A stretch of DNA of 64,000 nt from Promicromonospora sp042731755 (GCF_042731755.1 NZ_JBHWLR010000004.1:396224-460223), one strand, 5' to 3'; counted from the stretch's first letter, positions 1 to 8,208 are shown. The notes: generated by a model from the sequence alone, not told the origin. Numbers and translations: made by a program.

Positions 1-1
1 G

Positions 2-355
2 GGCCTGGGCACACTGACCAAGCCGGCCGCCGGCCTGTGGCCGCTCGCGATCAGCGTCGCCGTGGTGGTGCTGTCGCTCGCCCAGGTCGTCGTCGGACGG
101 CGGGGCGGCGACGGGGAGAAGTTCTCCCGCTACTCGTGGCTCTCGCTGGTCGGCCTCGCGACCCTCCTGGGGCTCGTGGCGCTGCTGCCGGTGATCGGCT
201 TCGAGATCCCCGCCCTGCTGCTGAGCCTGATCTGGATGAAGTTCCTGGGCGGCGAGTCCTGGCGCTCCGCCGTCCTCTACTCGGTGCTCGTGGTCGGGGT
301 GCTGTACGGGGTCTTCGTCGGGGCGCTCAGCACCAACGTCCCGCACCTCTTCTGA
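2..355 (+). CDS. Tripartite tricarboxylate transporter TctB family protein (5' truncated)
   Basis: Small membrane subunit of a tripartite tricarboxylate transporter (TTT); with the large TctA permease it uses a periplasmic binding protein to import organic acids. The reading frame is open from the window edge, so the N-terminus is missing; about 117 residues remain. The visible part has hydrophobic segments at about 14-26, 47-67, 72-82 and 93-110 of the fragment, the typical TctB pattern, and ends with a short LSTNVPHLF tail. The next gene, tctA, follows after 35 bp on the same strand, the standard TctB-TctA order. A TctC binding protein would be expected upstream, outside the window. Assignment rests on membrane pattern plus neighbour. 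Confidence 0.8.
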   Translation, partial: GLGTLTKPAAGLWPLAISVAVVVLSLAQVVVGRRGGDGEKFSRYSWLSLVGLATLLGLVALLPVIGFEIPALLLSLIWMKFLGGESWRSAVLYSVLVVGVLYGVFVGALSTNVPHLF

Positions 356-390
356 CCGCACCGCAGGTCTGATCCGCAAGGGAATCGCAC

Positions 391-1962
391 GTGGAATCAC
401 TGCAGAACGTGGCCGCCGGCTTCGCCGTCGTGCTCGAACCGACCAACCTCCTGTACTGCCTGCTCGGTGTGGTCATCGGCATGCTCATCGGGGTGCTGCC
501 AGGCCTCGGCCCGGCGGCCACCATCGCCATCCTGCTCCCGCTGACGTACGGCGTTGAGCCGGTCACCGCGATCATCATGCTCGCCGGCATCTTCTACGGC
601 GCGCAGTACGGCGGCACCATCACGTCCGTGCTGCTCCGCCTGCCCGGCGAGGCCAGCTCGGTGGTCACGGTCCTGGACGGGCACGCCATGGCCAGACAGG
701 GCAGGGCGGGCACGGCGCTCGGCGTCGCGGCCGTCGGGTCGTTCATCGGTGGCACCGTCGCCATCGTCGGGCTGACCTTCCTGGCCCCGGTCGTGGCCGG
801 TTTCGCCCTCGACTTCGGGCCACCCGAGTACGCGGCCCTGGCCCTGCTGGGCATCCTCCTGGTCTCGACCATCGCGTCCGGCGCGCGGCTCAAGGCGCTG
901 ATCGCCGCCGCGATCGGGCTGCTGCTGGCCACCGTCGGGCGCGACGCCTTCACGGGTGCCGAACGCTTCACCTTCGACAACCTGAGCCTGGCCGACGGCA
1001 TCGACTTCGTGCCCGTGGCCATGGGCCTGTTCGGCCTCGGCGAGATCCTCTACAACCTGGAGGAGCGGCACCGCGCCGTGCACGCGCCCGGCAAGGTGAC
1101 CAACGTCTGGCCGTCGCGCAAGGACCTCAAGGAGTCGTCGGGCGCCGTGACCCGCGGGTCGGTGCTCGGGTTCTTCCTCGGCATCCTGCCCGGCGGCGGC
1201 GCGACCATCGCCTCCATGGCCGCCTACGCCGCGGAGAAGAAGCGCGCCAAGGACCCGAGCCGGTTCGGCAAGGGCGCCATCGAGGGCGTGGCCGGGCCGG
1301 AGACGGCGAACAACGCCGCCGCGACCAGCTCGTTCATCCCGCTGCTCACGCTCGGCATCCCCGCCAACGCGACCATGGCGCTCATGTTCGGCGCGCTCCT
1401 GATCCAGGGCATCACGCCCGGGCCGCAGCTCGTGACCGAGCACCCCGAGCTGTTCTGGGGCGTGGTCAACTCGATGTACATCGGCAACGTGCTGCTGCTC
1501 ATCATGTCGATCCCGCTGGTAGGCGTGTTCGTGCGCATCCTGCGGGTGCGCGCGGCGATCCTGGCGCCCGTGACGGCCCTGATCACGATGGTCGGCGCCT
1601 ACACCATCAACAACTCCGTGTTCGACGTGCTGCTGGTCGTCGTCTTCGGCGCCGTCGGGTACCTGATGAAGAAGTTCGGGTTCGAGCCGGGGCCGCTCGT
1701 GCTGGCGTTCGTGCTCGGCTCGCTGCTGGAGTCCAGCCTGCGGCGCTCGCTGCTGATGTTCGACGGGTCGGCCGCCGGCTTCTTCACGCGGCCCATCTCG
1801 GCGACGCTGCTGGTGGTGTTCGTGGTGGTGGCCGTGCTGCCCCTGATCCGTGCCGTCCGCGACCGGCGGGCGGGCGGGGTGCCTGCTGTTGCCGGTGGGG
1901 CTGTTGCTGGGACGTCGGACGCCGGTGCGTCGGCGAAGAACCGAGAGGAAGAGTCCGTATGA
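391..1962 (+). CDS. tctA: Tripartite tricarboxylate transporter permease TctA
   Basis: Large permease subunit (523 aa) of a TTT-family secondary transporter. The N-terminus carries the family signature GMLIGVLPGLGPAATIAILL and a second, mirrored glycine-rich motif FFLGILPGGGATIASM lies near the middle; both are hallmarks of TctA (Pfam TctA). About ten to twelve membrane segments are visible. The GTG start is preceded by AAGGGAA. Its stop overlaps the next gene (universal stress protein) by ATGA, so the two are translationally coupled. Substrate is not readable from sequence; the nearby aldarate dehydratase and FadR-type regulator hint at a sugar diacid. The C-terminus has a low-complexity Ala/Gly/Val tail. 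Confidence 0.95.
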   Translation: MESLQNVAAGFAVVLEPTNLLYCLLGVVIGMLIGVLPGLGPAATIAILLPLTYGVEPVTAIIMLAGIFYGAQYGGTITSVLLRLPGEASSVVTVLDGHAMARQGRAGTALGVAAVGSFIGGTVAIVGLTFLAPVVAGFALDFGPPEYAALALLGILLVSTIASGARLKALIAAAIGLLLATVGRDAFTGAERFTFDNLSLADGIDFVPVAMGLFGLGEILYNLEERHRAVHAPGKVTNVWPSRKDLKESSGAVTRGSVLGFFLGILPGGGATIASMAAYAAEKKRAKDPSRFGKGAIEGVAGPETANNAAATSSFIPLLTLGIPANATMALMFGALLIQGITPGPQLVTEHPELFWGVVNSMYIGNVLLLIMSIPLVGVFVRILRVRAAILAPVTALITMVGAYTINNSVFDVLLVVVFGAVGYLMKKFGFEPGPLVLAFVLGSLLESSLRRSLLMFDGSAAGFFTRPISATLLVVFVVVAVLPLIRAVRDRRAGGVPAVAGGAVAGTSDAGASAKNREEESV

Positions 1963-2354
1963 GCATCGTCGTTGGCTACGTCCCCACGCCCGCGGGGGAG
2001 GCCGCCGTGCAGGCGGCGATCGTCGAGGCGGGCCTGCGGGACGAGGACCTGCTGGTCGTGAACTCGGCGCGGGAGGGCTCGCTGGTCGAGTCCACGGTCG
2101 CCGCCGAGGAGGACCTCGACCGGGTGCTCGCGCAGGCCGCGGCGGCGGGGGTGAAGGCGCAGCTCGTGCGCGGCACGCACCGTGACGACTTCACCGACGA
2201 GATCCTCGACCTCGCCGAGCAGCACGACGCCTCGCTGATCGTGATCGGCCTGCGCCGGCGCAGCACGGTGGGCAAGTTCATCATGGGCTCGGTCGCGCAG
2301 CGCATCCTGCTCCAGGCCGAGCACCCGGTCCTGGCGGTCAAGCCCCCGCGCTGA
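1959..2354 (+). CDS. Universal stress protein (UspA family)
   Basis: 131-aa single-domain UspA-like nucleotide-binding protein. The C-terminal half has the ATP-binding signature G-2x-G-9x-G-(S/T): IGLRRRSTVGKFIMGSVAQR, followed by the usual final strand HPVLAVKPPR. Its ATG overlaps the tctA stop (ATGA), making it the distal gene of the TTT transporter operon. TTT operons ending in a Usp are common in actinobacteria; the Usp is assumed to tune the transporter, but this is inference. Transcription probably ends at the long hairpin starting 43 bp downstream. Confidence 0.93.
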   Translation: MSIVVGYVPTPAGEAAVQAAIVEAGLRDEDLLVVNSAREGSLVESTVAAEEDLDRVLAQAAAAGVKAQLVRGTHRDDFTDEILDLAEQHDASLIVIGLRRRSTVGKFIMGSVAQRILLQAEHPVLAVKPPR

Positions 2355-2397
2355 CGACCGGCCCTGCCGCCGTCCGGCAGGCCGCGCAGGCGCGGGT

Positions 2398-2458
2398 GTT
2401 GACCACAGCGGTTGCTGCCAGTGAGGTGCCCCTCCTGGCAGCAGCCGCTGTGGTCAAC
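2398..2458. terminator. Long inverted repeat between convergent usp and gntR
   Basis: 24-bp arms (2398-2421 and 2435-2458) match except for one position that forms a G-U wobble in RNA; inside them GAGG and CCTC can add four more pairs around a TGCC loop. It lies between two convergent genes (stops at 2354 and 2489) and would fold on both strands, as expected for a bidirectional terminator. No T-run follows, normal for actinobacteria. It is one of several very long intergenic hairpins in this window, but its sequence is unique here. Confidence 0.75.
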
Positions 2459-2488
2459 GGCTTTGCCCGACGGCGGCCGGCGGCCTGG

Positions 2489-3244
2489 TCAGTGGGCGGG
2501 GTCGGCGCCCGACTCCGTCAGGAGGCGGCGGCGGGACGACGTGAGGTGGACCCGCATCGCCGCCGCGGCGGCGAGCGGGTCCTGCGCGTCCAGGGCGTCG
2601 AGCACGGCGCGGTGCTCCTGGACGACGCCGGCGAAGCGGCTGCCGCCGTGCCGCGCGTCGGCGCGCGGGTCGTCGTCGGGCGCCTCGTCGTCGTGCGCTC
2701 CGTCGTCGGCGTGCAGGTCCAGCCGGCCGCGCGGCATGGCGATCATCTGCGGGCCCAGCCGGTCCAGGGCCTCCAGGAGGAACCTGTTGCCCGCGGCCTC
2801 GGCGACGAGCCGGTGGAACGCGAAGTCGTGCTGCATCGCGGTGGCGGGGTGCCCGTCGGACGCCGCGAGCGCGTCGAGCCGGTCGGCCAGTGCCGCGAGC
2901 TGAGCGGGCGTGCGCCGTCCGGCGGCGAGCGCGGCGGCCTCGGCCTCCAGCGCGAGGCGGTACTCGACCAGTGCGAGCCGGTCGGCCAGCGACCGGGCGA
3001 CGGGGGCGCCGCCGTCGTCCGCCTCGGCGGGCGGGGTGAGCGCGTAGCTGCCGCTGCCGCGCCGGGTGTGGACCAGACCCTCCAGGTTGAGGCGCGCGAT
3101 GGCCTCGCGGACGACGGTGCGGCTGACCTGGTGCTCGACGGCGAGGCGCGGCTCGCTGGGCAGCTTCTCGCCCGGCGCGATGTCGCCGTTGACGATGCGG
3201 CTGCGCAGCGTCTCCACCAGGGTGCCGCTCAGGGTCTGGGCCAT
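2489..3244 (-). CDS. FadR/GntR-family transcriptional regulator (FCD domain)
   Basis: 251-aa regulator with an N-terminal winged helix-turn-helix (residues about 8-75; IVNGDIAPGEKLPSEPRLA and SRTVVREAIARLNLEGLV are GntR signatures) and an all-helical FCD effector domain (about 95-235) with the spaced His/Asp residues (HDFAFHRLVAEAAGN) that usually bind a metal and a carboxylate ligand. It lies downstream of and co-directional with the aldarate dehydratase gene, so it probably controls that gene and the adjacent TTT transporter in response to an acid-sugar metabolite (inference). A long hairpin sits in the gap between the two genes and must overlap any dedicated promoter. Confidence 0.93.
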   Translation of the reverse strand: MAQTLSGTLVETLRSRIVNGDIAPGEKLPSEPRLAVEHQVSRTVVREAIARLNLEGLVHTRRGSGSYALTPPAEADDGGAPVARSLADRLALVEYRLALEAEAAALAAGRRTPAQLAALADRLDALAASDGHPATAMQHDFAFHRLVAEAAGNRFLLEALDRLGPQMIAMPRGRLDLHADDGAHDDEAPDDDPRADARHGGSRFAGVVQEHRAVLDALDAQDPLAAAAAMRVHLTSSRRRLLTESGADPAH

Positions 3245-3294
3245 GGGCTCATGCTTCCATCTCGACGCGGTCTCCCGCCGGAACTCTCGGAGGA

Positions 3295-3340
3295 CGTGTC
3301 AGACGTACAGGTCCCTCGGGTGACCTGTACGTCTGACACG
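3295..3340. repeat. Hairpin family A, copy 1
   Basis: Perfect 19-bp arms (3295-3313 and 3322-3340, CGTGTCAGACGTACAGGTC) around an 8-nt loop. The same element, with one A/G change in each arm (compensating) and the same CCTCGGG loop core, recurs at 61763-61806. It lies 33 bp beyond the dehydratase stop on the minus strand, a terminator-like position, and 51 bp upstream of the regulator start. Confidence 0.8.
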
Positions 3341-3372
3341 TCGCGGGGGATCAGGCGCGGATCAGGCGCGGG

Positions 3373-4506
3373 TCAGGCGGGGCCGAAGGTCGCCGTGTCC
3401 GTCGTCCAGGCGCGGGCCTGCTCGCTGAACGTCACGCCGAGACCCGGGCGGTCCGGCACGAGCATGCGACCGTCCTTCGTCTCGAGGCGCTCGTTGAACA
3501 GCGGGTCGAGCCAGTCGAAGTGCTCCACCCACGGCTCGCGCGGGTACGTGGCGGCCAGGTGCAGGTGGATCTCCATCGCGAAGTGCGGCGCGAGGTCCAG
3601 CCCGGCCTGGTCGGCGAGCGTGAGCAGCCGCAGGAACTGCGTGATGCCGCCGACGCGTGGGGCGTCGGGCTGGATGATGTCGCACGCGCGCTTCTCGATG
3701 AGCCGCTCGTGCTCCGCCACGGAGGCGAGCATCTCGCCCGTGGCGATCGGGGTGTCCAGGGCGGCGGCGAGCGCGGCGTGGCCCTCGGCGTCGTAGGCGT
3801 CCAGGGGCTCTTCGATCCAGACGAGGTCGAACTCCTCCAGACGCCGGCCCATGCGCAGGGCGGTGCCGCGGTCCCACTGCTGGTTGGCGTCGACCATGAG
3901 CGGCACGTCGGGGCCGATGTGCTCGCGGACGGCGGCGACGCGGGCGAGGTCCGTGCGCCCGTCGGGCAGCCCGACCTTGATCTTGATGCCGCCGATGCCC
4001 TCGGCGATCGACCGGCTCGCGCGCTCCTTGACCTCCTCGATGCTCGCGTTGAGGAACCCGCCCGAGGTGTTGTAGGTACGCACGGAGTCGCGGTGCGAGC
4101 CGAGCAGCTTGGCCAGCGGCAGGCCGGCGCGCTTGGCCTTGAGGTCGTACAGGGCGATGTCGATGGCGGCCAGGGCCTGGGTCGCGACGCCGGACCGGCC
4201 GACCGACGCGCCCGCCCACAGCAGCTTCGTGTACAGCTTGGCGATGTCGTTCGGGTCCTCGCCGATCGCGGTCTGGGCCACCTCCTTGGCGTGCGCGTAC
4301 TGGGCGGGGCCGCCCGCGCGCTTGGAGTAGGAGAAGCCGAGGCCCTCGAAGCCCTGCTCGGTGGTGATCTCCGCGAACAGGAACGCGACCTCGGTCATGG
4401 GCTTCTGCCGGCCGGTGAAGACCTTGGCGTCGGAGATGGGGGTGGCCAGCGGCAGCGTGACAGTCGAGAGCTGCACGGTCCGGATGGCGTCGGGCTGGTA
4501 CGTCAT
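3373..4506 (-). CDS. L-talarate/galactarate dehydratase (enolase superfamily, mandelate racemase group)
   Basis: 377-aa enolase-superfamily enzyme expected to dehydrate L-talarate/galactarate to a 2-keto-3-deoxy sugar diacid. N-terminal capping domain about 1-130, then a beta/alpha barrel. Visible catalytic features: the KxK motif GGIKIKVGLPDG (Lys175/Lys177), metal ligands in MVDANQQWD, IEEPLDAYD and ATGEM, and the barrel-end motif QPDAPRVGGIT followed by APHFAMEIHLHLA with the catalytic His. The DANQQWD / EEPLDAYD / HFAMEIHLHLA set matches the TalrD/GalrD subgroup rather than mandelate racemase or gluconate dehydratase. AAAGGAGC precedes the ATG. It pairs with the FadR-type regulator downstream and the convergent TTT transporter. 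Confidence 0.85.
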   Translation of the reverse strand: MTYQPDAIRTVQLSTVTLPLATPISDAKVFTGRQKPMTEVAFLFAEITTEQGFEGLGFSYSKRAGGPAQYAHAKEVAQTAIGEDPNDIAKLYTKLLWAGASVGRSGVATQALAAIDIALYDLKAKRAGLPLAKLLGSHRDSVRTYNTSGGFLNASIEEVKERASRSIAEGIGGIKIKVGLPDGRTDLARVAAVREHIGPDVPLMVDANQQWDRGTALRMGRRLEEFDLVWIEEPLDAYDAEGHAALAAALDTPIATGEMLASVAEHERLIEKRACDIIQPDAPRVGGITQFLRLLTLADQAGLDLAPHFAMEIHLHLAATYPREPWVEHFDWLDPLFNERLETKDGRMLVPDRPGLGVTFSEQARAWTTDTATFGPA

Positions 4507-4541
4507 GGCGCTCCTTTGCGGCGGGATGTTCGCTTGCGATC

Positions 4542-4554
4542 ATACAAGTTGTGA
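4542..4554. promoter_or_regulatory. Candidate operator upstream of the aldarate dehydratase
   Basis: ATACAAGTTGTGA is an imperfect palindrome centred on ACAAGTTGT within an AT-richer stretch of the 82-bp gap between the divergent dehydratase and epimerase genes. GntR/FCD proteins usually bind short palindromes of this size. There is only one such site and no test of conservation, so this is tentative. Confidence 0.3.
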
Positions 4555-4588
4555 ACCTGTCTGACCAATATCGATGGGACCCTGGGAC

Positions 4589-5530
4589 ATGACCTCCCAC
4601 CTCGTCCTCGGCGCCGGTCCTGTCGGCACCGCGCTCGCCCTCCGGCTGGCGCACGCCGGCCGCTCCGTCGCGGTGGTGACCCGCTCCGGCGGCGGCCCGG
4701 CGCACCCCCGCGTGGAGCGGATCGCGCTGGACGCCACGGACGCGACGGCGCTCGCCGCTGCGGCCCGGGGCGCGGACGTGCTGTACAACTGCGCGAACCC
4801 CGGCTCGTACCAGGCATGGGAGCGCGGCTGGCCCCCGCTGGCGGCCGCGGCACTGCACGCCGCGGAGTCCTCCGGCGCGGTGCTCGTGACGCTCGGCAAC
4901 CTCTACGGCTACGGCCCGGTCGACGGGCCGATGACCCGCGGCCTGCCGCTCGCGGCGTCGGACCACAAGGGCCGGCTCCGGGCGCGGCTGTGGCAGGAGG
5001 CGCTCGCCGCCCACCGCGCCGGGCGGGTGCGCGCCACCGAGGCGCGCGCCTCCGACTACATCGGGCCGACCGTCCCCGCCTCGCACGGCCTGCTGCCCAT
5101 GTACGCGGCGGCGACGCTCGCCGGCAAGCCAACCAGTGTCATGGCTGACCCGGACCAGCCGCACACCTGGACGGCGGTCGACGACGTCGCCGCGACCCTG
5201 GTGGCGCTCGGCGCCGACGACCGGGCCTGGGGCTCGCCGTGGCTGGTGCCCTCCAACCCGCCCGCGACCGTCCGCGAGGTGCTGCGCGAGCTGGGTGCGC
5301 GGGCCGGGACGGGGGAGCCCCGGCTGCGCCGCGTGCCGCGCGCGGTGCTGCGGGCCGGAGGCCTCGTGGTGCCGCTCCTGCGCGAGGCGCTGGGCGTGCT
5401 CTACCAGTTCGACCGGCCGTTCGTGGCGGACGCCGCCGAGACCACCGGGGTGTTCGGCGTCCGGCCGACGCCGTGGGACGACGTCCTGGACGCGACGGCG
5501 ACGGCCTGGCACGCCCGGGCGACCTCCTGA
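4589..5530 (+). CDS. NAD-dependent epimerase/dehydratase family protein
   Basis: About 313-aa atypical/extended SDR. The N-terminal Rossmann motif is HLVLGAGPVGTALALRLA (GxGxxG), followed by a DATD loop at the second acidic position and a TLGNLYGYGP segment with the conserved Asn-Tyr region of NAD(P)-binding epimerase-like proteins. The canonical YxxxK is replaced by a SDHKGRLRARLW region, as in several NAD(P)H-binding atypical SDRs. I start at the ATG at 4589 because it begins directly with the Rossmann strand; an in-frame ATG at 4574 adds five residues. Diverges from the aldarate dehydratase, so it could belong to the same acid-sugar module, but its substrate is unknown. Confidence 0.85.
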   Translation: MTSHLVLGAGPVGTALALRLAHAGRSVAVVTRSGGGPAHPRVERIALDATDATALAAAARGADVLYNCANPGSYQAWERGWPPLAAAALHAAESSGAVLVTLGNLYGYGPVDGPMTRGLPLAASDHKGRLRARLWQEALAAHRAGRVRATEARASDYIGPTVPASHGLLPMYAAATLAGKPTSVMADPDQPHTWTAVDDVAATLVALGADDRAWGSPWLVPSNPPATVREVLRELGARAGTGEPRLRRVPRAVLRAGGLVVPLLREALGVLYQFDRPFVADAAETTGVFGVRPTPWDDVLDATATAWHARATS

Positions 5531-5600
5531 TCTCCTTTGAGGCCCTGGTTTCTTCGCTTTGGGGCGGCTCAAAGAGGAGAAAGCCGGGCCTCAAAGGGGA
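5531..5600. repeat. Hairpin family E, copy 1
   Basis: Two 30-nt arms (5531-5560 and 5571-5600) pair at about 25 positions: TCTCCTTTGAGGCCC on the left is mirrored by GGGCCTCAAAGGGGA on the right. It begins directly after the epimerase stop codon (5528-5530). A closely related palindrome with the same CCTTTGAGGCCC core lies at 63911-63976. Terminator-like position; no transposase nearby. Confidence 0.75.
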
Positions 5601-5628
5601 GTGGGGTGGCGGCTGTTAACATCGTCGT

Positions 5629-6120
5629 ATGGCGATGACAGAGGTGGCGGGCGATGTCGCGGCCCGCGAGTCCGAGGCGATGGTCGTGGCGGCGTGCCTG
5701 TTCCACGGGTTCTCGGACCCGTCGCGGCTGGCGATCCTGCAGCACCTGGCCCTCGGCGAGCACCGCGTGGTCGACCTGACCAAGCACCTCGGCCTGGCCC
5801 AGTCCACGGTGTCCAAGCACCTGGCCTGCCTGCGCGACTGCGGGCTCGTCGAGTCCCGGCCGCAGGGGCGGGCGTCGGTGTTCTCGCTGACCCACCCGGA
5901 GGCGACGCTCGCGGTGCTCGCATCCGCCGAGCAGCTGCTGGCGCTGACCGGCGACGCCGTGGCCCTGTGCCCGGTCTACGGCGTGGACGGCTCGGCGGTG
6001 CACCCGTCCGAGCTGGCGGCACCCGTGTCGGTTCCGGCGGTGCAGGTTGCGACGACGGCGTCGGGGTCGGCTCCGACGACGACGGCGGAACCGTCCGCGG
6101 CGTCGGGAGCAGCCTCGTGA
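5629..6120 (+). CDS. ArsR/SmtB-family metal-sensing repressor, CmtR-like
   Basis: 163-aa winged-helix repressor. The recognition helix is LGLAQSTVSKHLACLRDCGL. Cys67 and Cys71 (CLRDC) plus Cys114 (ALCP) reproduce the spacing of the three Cys ligands in mycobacterial CmtR (Cys57, Cys61, Cys102), a Cd(II)/Pb(II) sensor. A Ser/Thr/Ala-rich, probably disordered tail follows from about residue 125. Its stop overlaps the GTG start of a cation diffusion facilitator (GTGA), so it almost certainly represses its own operon with that exporter and is released by a thiophilic divalent metal. Family is certain; the metal is inferred from the Cys pattern. Confidence 0.92.
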   Translation: MAMTEVAGDVAARESEAMVVAACLFHGFSDPSRLAILQHLALGEHRVVDLTKHLGLAQSTVSKHLACLRDCGLVESRPQGRASVFSLTHPEATLAVLASAEQLLALTGDAVALCPVYGVDGSAVHPSELAAPVSVPAVQVATTASGSAPTTTAEPSAASGAAS

Positions 6121-7064
6121 GCCACCACCACGGCCCTGGCGGCCACAGCCACGGGCACGACGCCGGCGCGCAGCGCGACCCGGGCGGACGTCGCCGCCTG
6201 GCCGTCGCGTTCGGCATCACGGCGGCCGTCTTCGTGGCCCAGGCGGTCGGCGCCCTGCTCACCGGCAGCCTCGCGCTCCTGGTCGACACCGCGCACATGC
6301 TCACCGACGTCGCGGGCCTCGCCATCGCGCTCGGGGCGGCGTCGCTCGCGCTGCGGCCGCCGTCGTCGCGCCGGACCTGGGGGTTCCGGCGGGCCGAGAT
6401 CCTGGCCGCGCTGGCCCAGGCCGCGGTGCTGCTCGCCGTCGGCGTGTACGCGCTGGTCGAGGGCGTGAGCCGCCTGGTCGGGCCGGCGGAGGCGCCGGGG
6501 CCGGGCCTGCTCGTCTTCGGCATCGTCGGCCTGGTGGGCAACGTCGTGGCGCTGCTCGTGCTGGCGGGCGGGCGGTCGGCGTCGTTCAACCTGCGCGCCG
6601 CGTTCCTGGAGGTGGTCAACGACGCGCTCGGCTCGGTCGCGGTGATCGTGGCCGCGGTCGTGATCGCGACGACGGGCTGGGAGCGGGCCGACGCCGTCGC
6701 GGGCCTGGTCATCGCCGTCCTCATCCTGCCGCGGGCCGCCCGGCTGCTGGCCGACTCGGCGAGCGTGCTGCTGGAGTCGACCCCGCCCGGCATGGACCTC
6801 GACGAGGTGCGGGCGCGGCTGCTGGAGGTGGAGCACGTCGAGGAGGTGCACGACCTGCACGCCTCCCTGGTCGCCACCGGCCTGCCGACCATCAGCGCCC
6901 ACGTCGTGGTGCGCGACGTCTGCTTCCGGGACGGGCAGGCGCCGCCCGTGCTCGACGCCCTGCAGCGGTGCGTCGCCACGCAGTTCGACGTCCGCGTGGA
7001 GCACTCGACGTTCCAGCTCGAGCCCGCCGAGCACGCCCGGCACGAGGCGCCGACGCACGCCTGA
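6117..7064 (+). CDS. Cation diffusion facilitator (CzcD/ZnT-like metal exporter)
   Basis: 315-aa CDF exporter (divalent metal out, proton in). The N-terminus is His-rich (SHHHGPGGHSHGHD), then six membrane segments. Membrane metal site motifs are visible: LLVDTAHMLTDVAGL in segment 2 (HxxxD) and FLEVVNDALGSV in segment 5 (NxxxD in place of HxxxD). The C-terminal cytoplasmic domain (about 225-305) has the usual HVEEVHDLHASLVATG strand. The GTG start at 6117 overlaps the ArsR stop, so the pair is one operon. An HxxxD/NxxxD pair is less usual than HxxxD/HxxxD and may alter metal choice (Cd/Zn/Co); this is inference. Confidence 0.93.
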   Translation: MSHHHGPGGHSHGHDAGAQRDPGGRRRLAVAFGITAAVFVAQAVGALLTGSLALLVDTAHMLTDVAGLAIALGAASLALRPPSSRRTWGFRRAEILAALAQAAVLLAVGVYALVEGVSRLVGPAEAPGPGLLVFGIVGLVGNVVALLVLAGGRSASFNLRAAFLEVVNDALGSVAVIVAAVVIATTGWERADAVAGLVIAVLILPRAARLLADSASVLLESTPPGMDLDEVRARLLEVEHVEEVHDLHASLVATGLPTISAHVVVRDVCFRDGQAPPVLDALQRCVATQFDVRVEHSTFQLEPAEHARHEAPTHA

Positions 7065-7082
7065 CGGCGTCCGGCGCCCCGC

Positions 7083-7691
7083 CTACGCCCCCGACACCCC
7101 GCACACCCGCTCGACCAGGTCACGCCAGCCGGCCTCGAAGCGGGCCGTCGGCTCCGGTCCCTCCAGGTCCGGACCGGCGGAGAGCTGGAGCAGCAGCGGG
7201 CCGTCCAGCGCGTACGCGAGCTGGCCCGCGAGCACCTCGACGTCGGCGCCCGGCAGGTCGACCTCGCGCAGCAGCACCCGCAGGTGGATCTCGGACAGGG
7301 GCCGACGCCGGCCGGCCTGGCGGCCGTCGAGCGTGGCGCGCGCGACGGCGTGGTGGTCGGCGAGGAACCGGACGCGCGCCGTGCCGTAGGCGATGATGCG
7401 GTCGACCGGCGGCGCCCCGGGGCCGAGCGGCGGCGGGCCGCTGAGCACGCGTTGCTGCAGCTCGCGCTCGCTGTCGTCGAGCAGGGCCTGGAAGATCCCG
7501 GCGCGGGAGCCGAACCGGCGGAACACCGTGCCCTTGCCGAGCCCGGAGCGTTCGGCCAGGAGGTCCATCGTGAGGCAGTCCGCCCCCACCTCGGCCAGGA
7601 GGTCGCGGGCGGTGGCGAGCAGCACCTGACGGTTGCGGGCGGCGTCGGCCCGCTCGGGCTGCGGTGTGCCCCACGTCATCGGCGTGCTCAT
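7083..7691 (-). CDS. TetR/AcrR-family transcriptional regulator
   Basis: 202-aa regulator with an N-terminal helix-turn-helix at about 20-65 (ARDLLAEVGADCLTMDLLAE, then SGLGKGTVFRRFGSRAGIF) and a variable ligand-binding C-terminal half. It is divergent from the DDN-family gene at 7777; a perfect 7-bp inverted repeat lies 2 bp upstream of its start codon and is the probable operator for both. An alternative start is Met5, 12 bp downstream. Confidence 0.92.
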   Translation of the reverse strand: MSTPMTWGTPQPERADAARNRQVLLATARDLLAEVGADCLTMDLLAERSGLGKGTVFRRFGSRAGIFQALLDDSERELQQRVLSGPPPLGPGAPPVDRIIAYGTARVRFLADHHAVARATLDGRQAGRRRPLSEIHLRVLLREVDLPGADVEVLAGQLAYALDGPLLLQLSAGPDLEGPEPTARFEAGWRDLVERVCGVSGA

Positions 7692-7692
7692 G

Positions 7693-7709
7693 TCCGGATG
7701 CTATCCGGA
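7693..7709. promoter_or_regulatory. Candidate TetR operator between divergent genes
   Basis: TCCGGAT-GCT-ATCCGGA is a perfect palindrome (7-bp arms, 3-nt spacer) directly next to the tetR start codon and 67 bp upstream of the DDN-family gene. Position, symmetry and size fit TetR autorepression plus control of the divergent gene. Confidence 0.55.
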
Positions 7710-7776
7710 ACCGCGTAAGCGGGGTAAAGTCCGGTTAGGTCGGCCGGGGGGCCGGCGGAGGTCCGAGGAGGACGAG

Positions 7777-8208
7777 ATGGCAGACATGAACACCGGGATC
7801 ATCGAGGCGTTCCGCGCGAACGCGGGCGTGCTGGGCGCGGACGTCGCAGGAGGGCACTTCGACGGCAAGCGGCTGCTGCTCCTGCACCACGTCGGGCGGG
7901 TCAGCGGCAAGCAGTACGTGACGCCGCTGGTGGCCGCGACCGACGGCGACGCCTACCTCGTCGTGGGCTCGCTGGGCGGCGCGCCCAAGGACCCGACCTG
8001 GGTGGCCAACGTGGAGGACGGCGCCGCGGAGACGACCATCGAGGTGGGCGACCAGACCCTGCGGGCGGCCGTCACCGTGGTGCGCCCGACGTCGCCCGAG
8101 TGGGAGCGGCTCTACGGGATCTGGGCCGAGTACTGGCCGGACGCCAAGGTGTACGAGACCCACACCGACCGCAAGTTCCCCGTGATCCGCCTGGAGCCGA
8201 CGGCCTGA
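7777..8208 (+). CDS. Deazaflavin (F420)-dependent nitroreductase family protein (DDN type)
   Basis: 143-aa split beta-barrel protein. The family pattern LLLLHHVGRVSGKQYVTPL, then WVANVEDGAAETTIEVG, and a final WAEYWPDAKVYETHTDRKFPVIRLEP closely follows the DDN/PNPOx-like family that binds F420 in actinobacteria. A strong GAGGAGG site lies 6 bp before the ATG at 7777, so I reject the much longer in-frame upstream extension. Probable target of the divergent TetR regulator. Substrate unknown. Confidence 0.9.
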   Translation: MADMNTGIIEAFRANAGVLGADVAGGHFDGKRLLLLHHVGRVSGKQYVTPLVAATDGDAYLVVGSLGGAPKDPTWVANVEDGAAETTIEVGDQTLRAAVTVVRPTSPEWERLYGIWAEYWPDAKVYETHTDRKFPVIRLEPTA

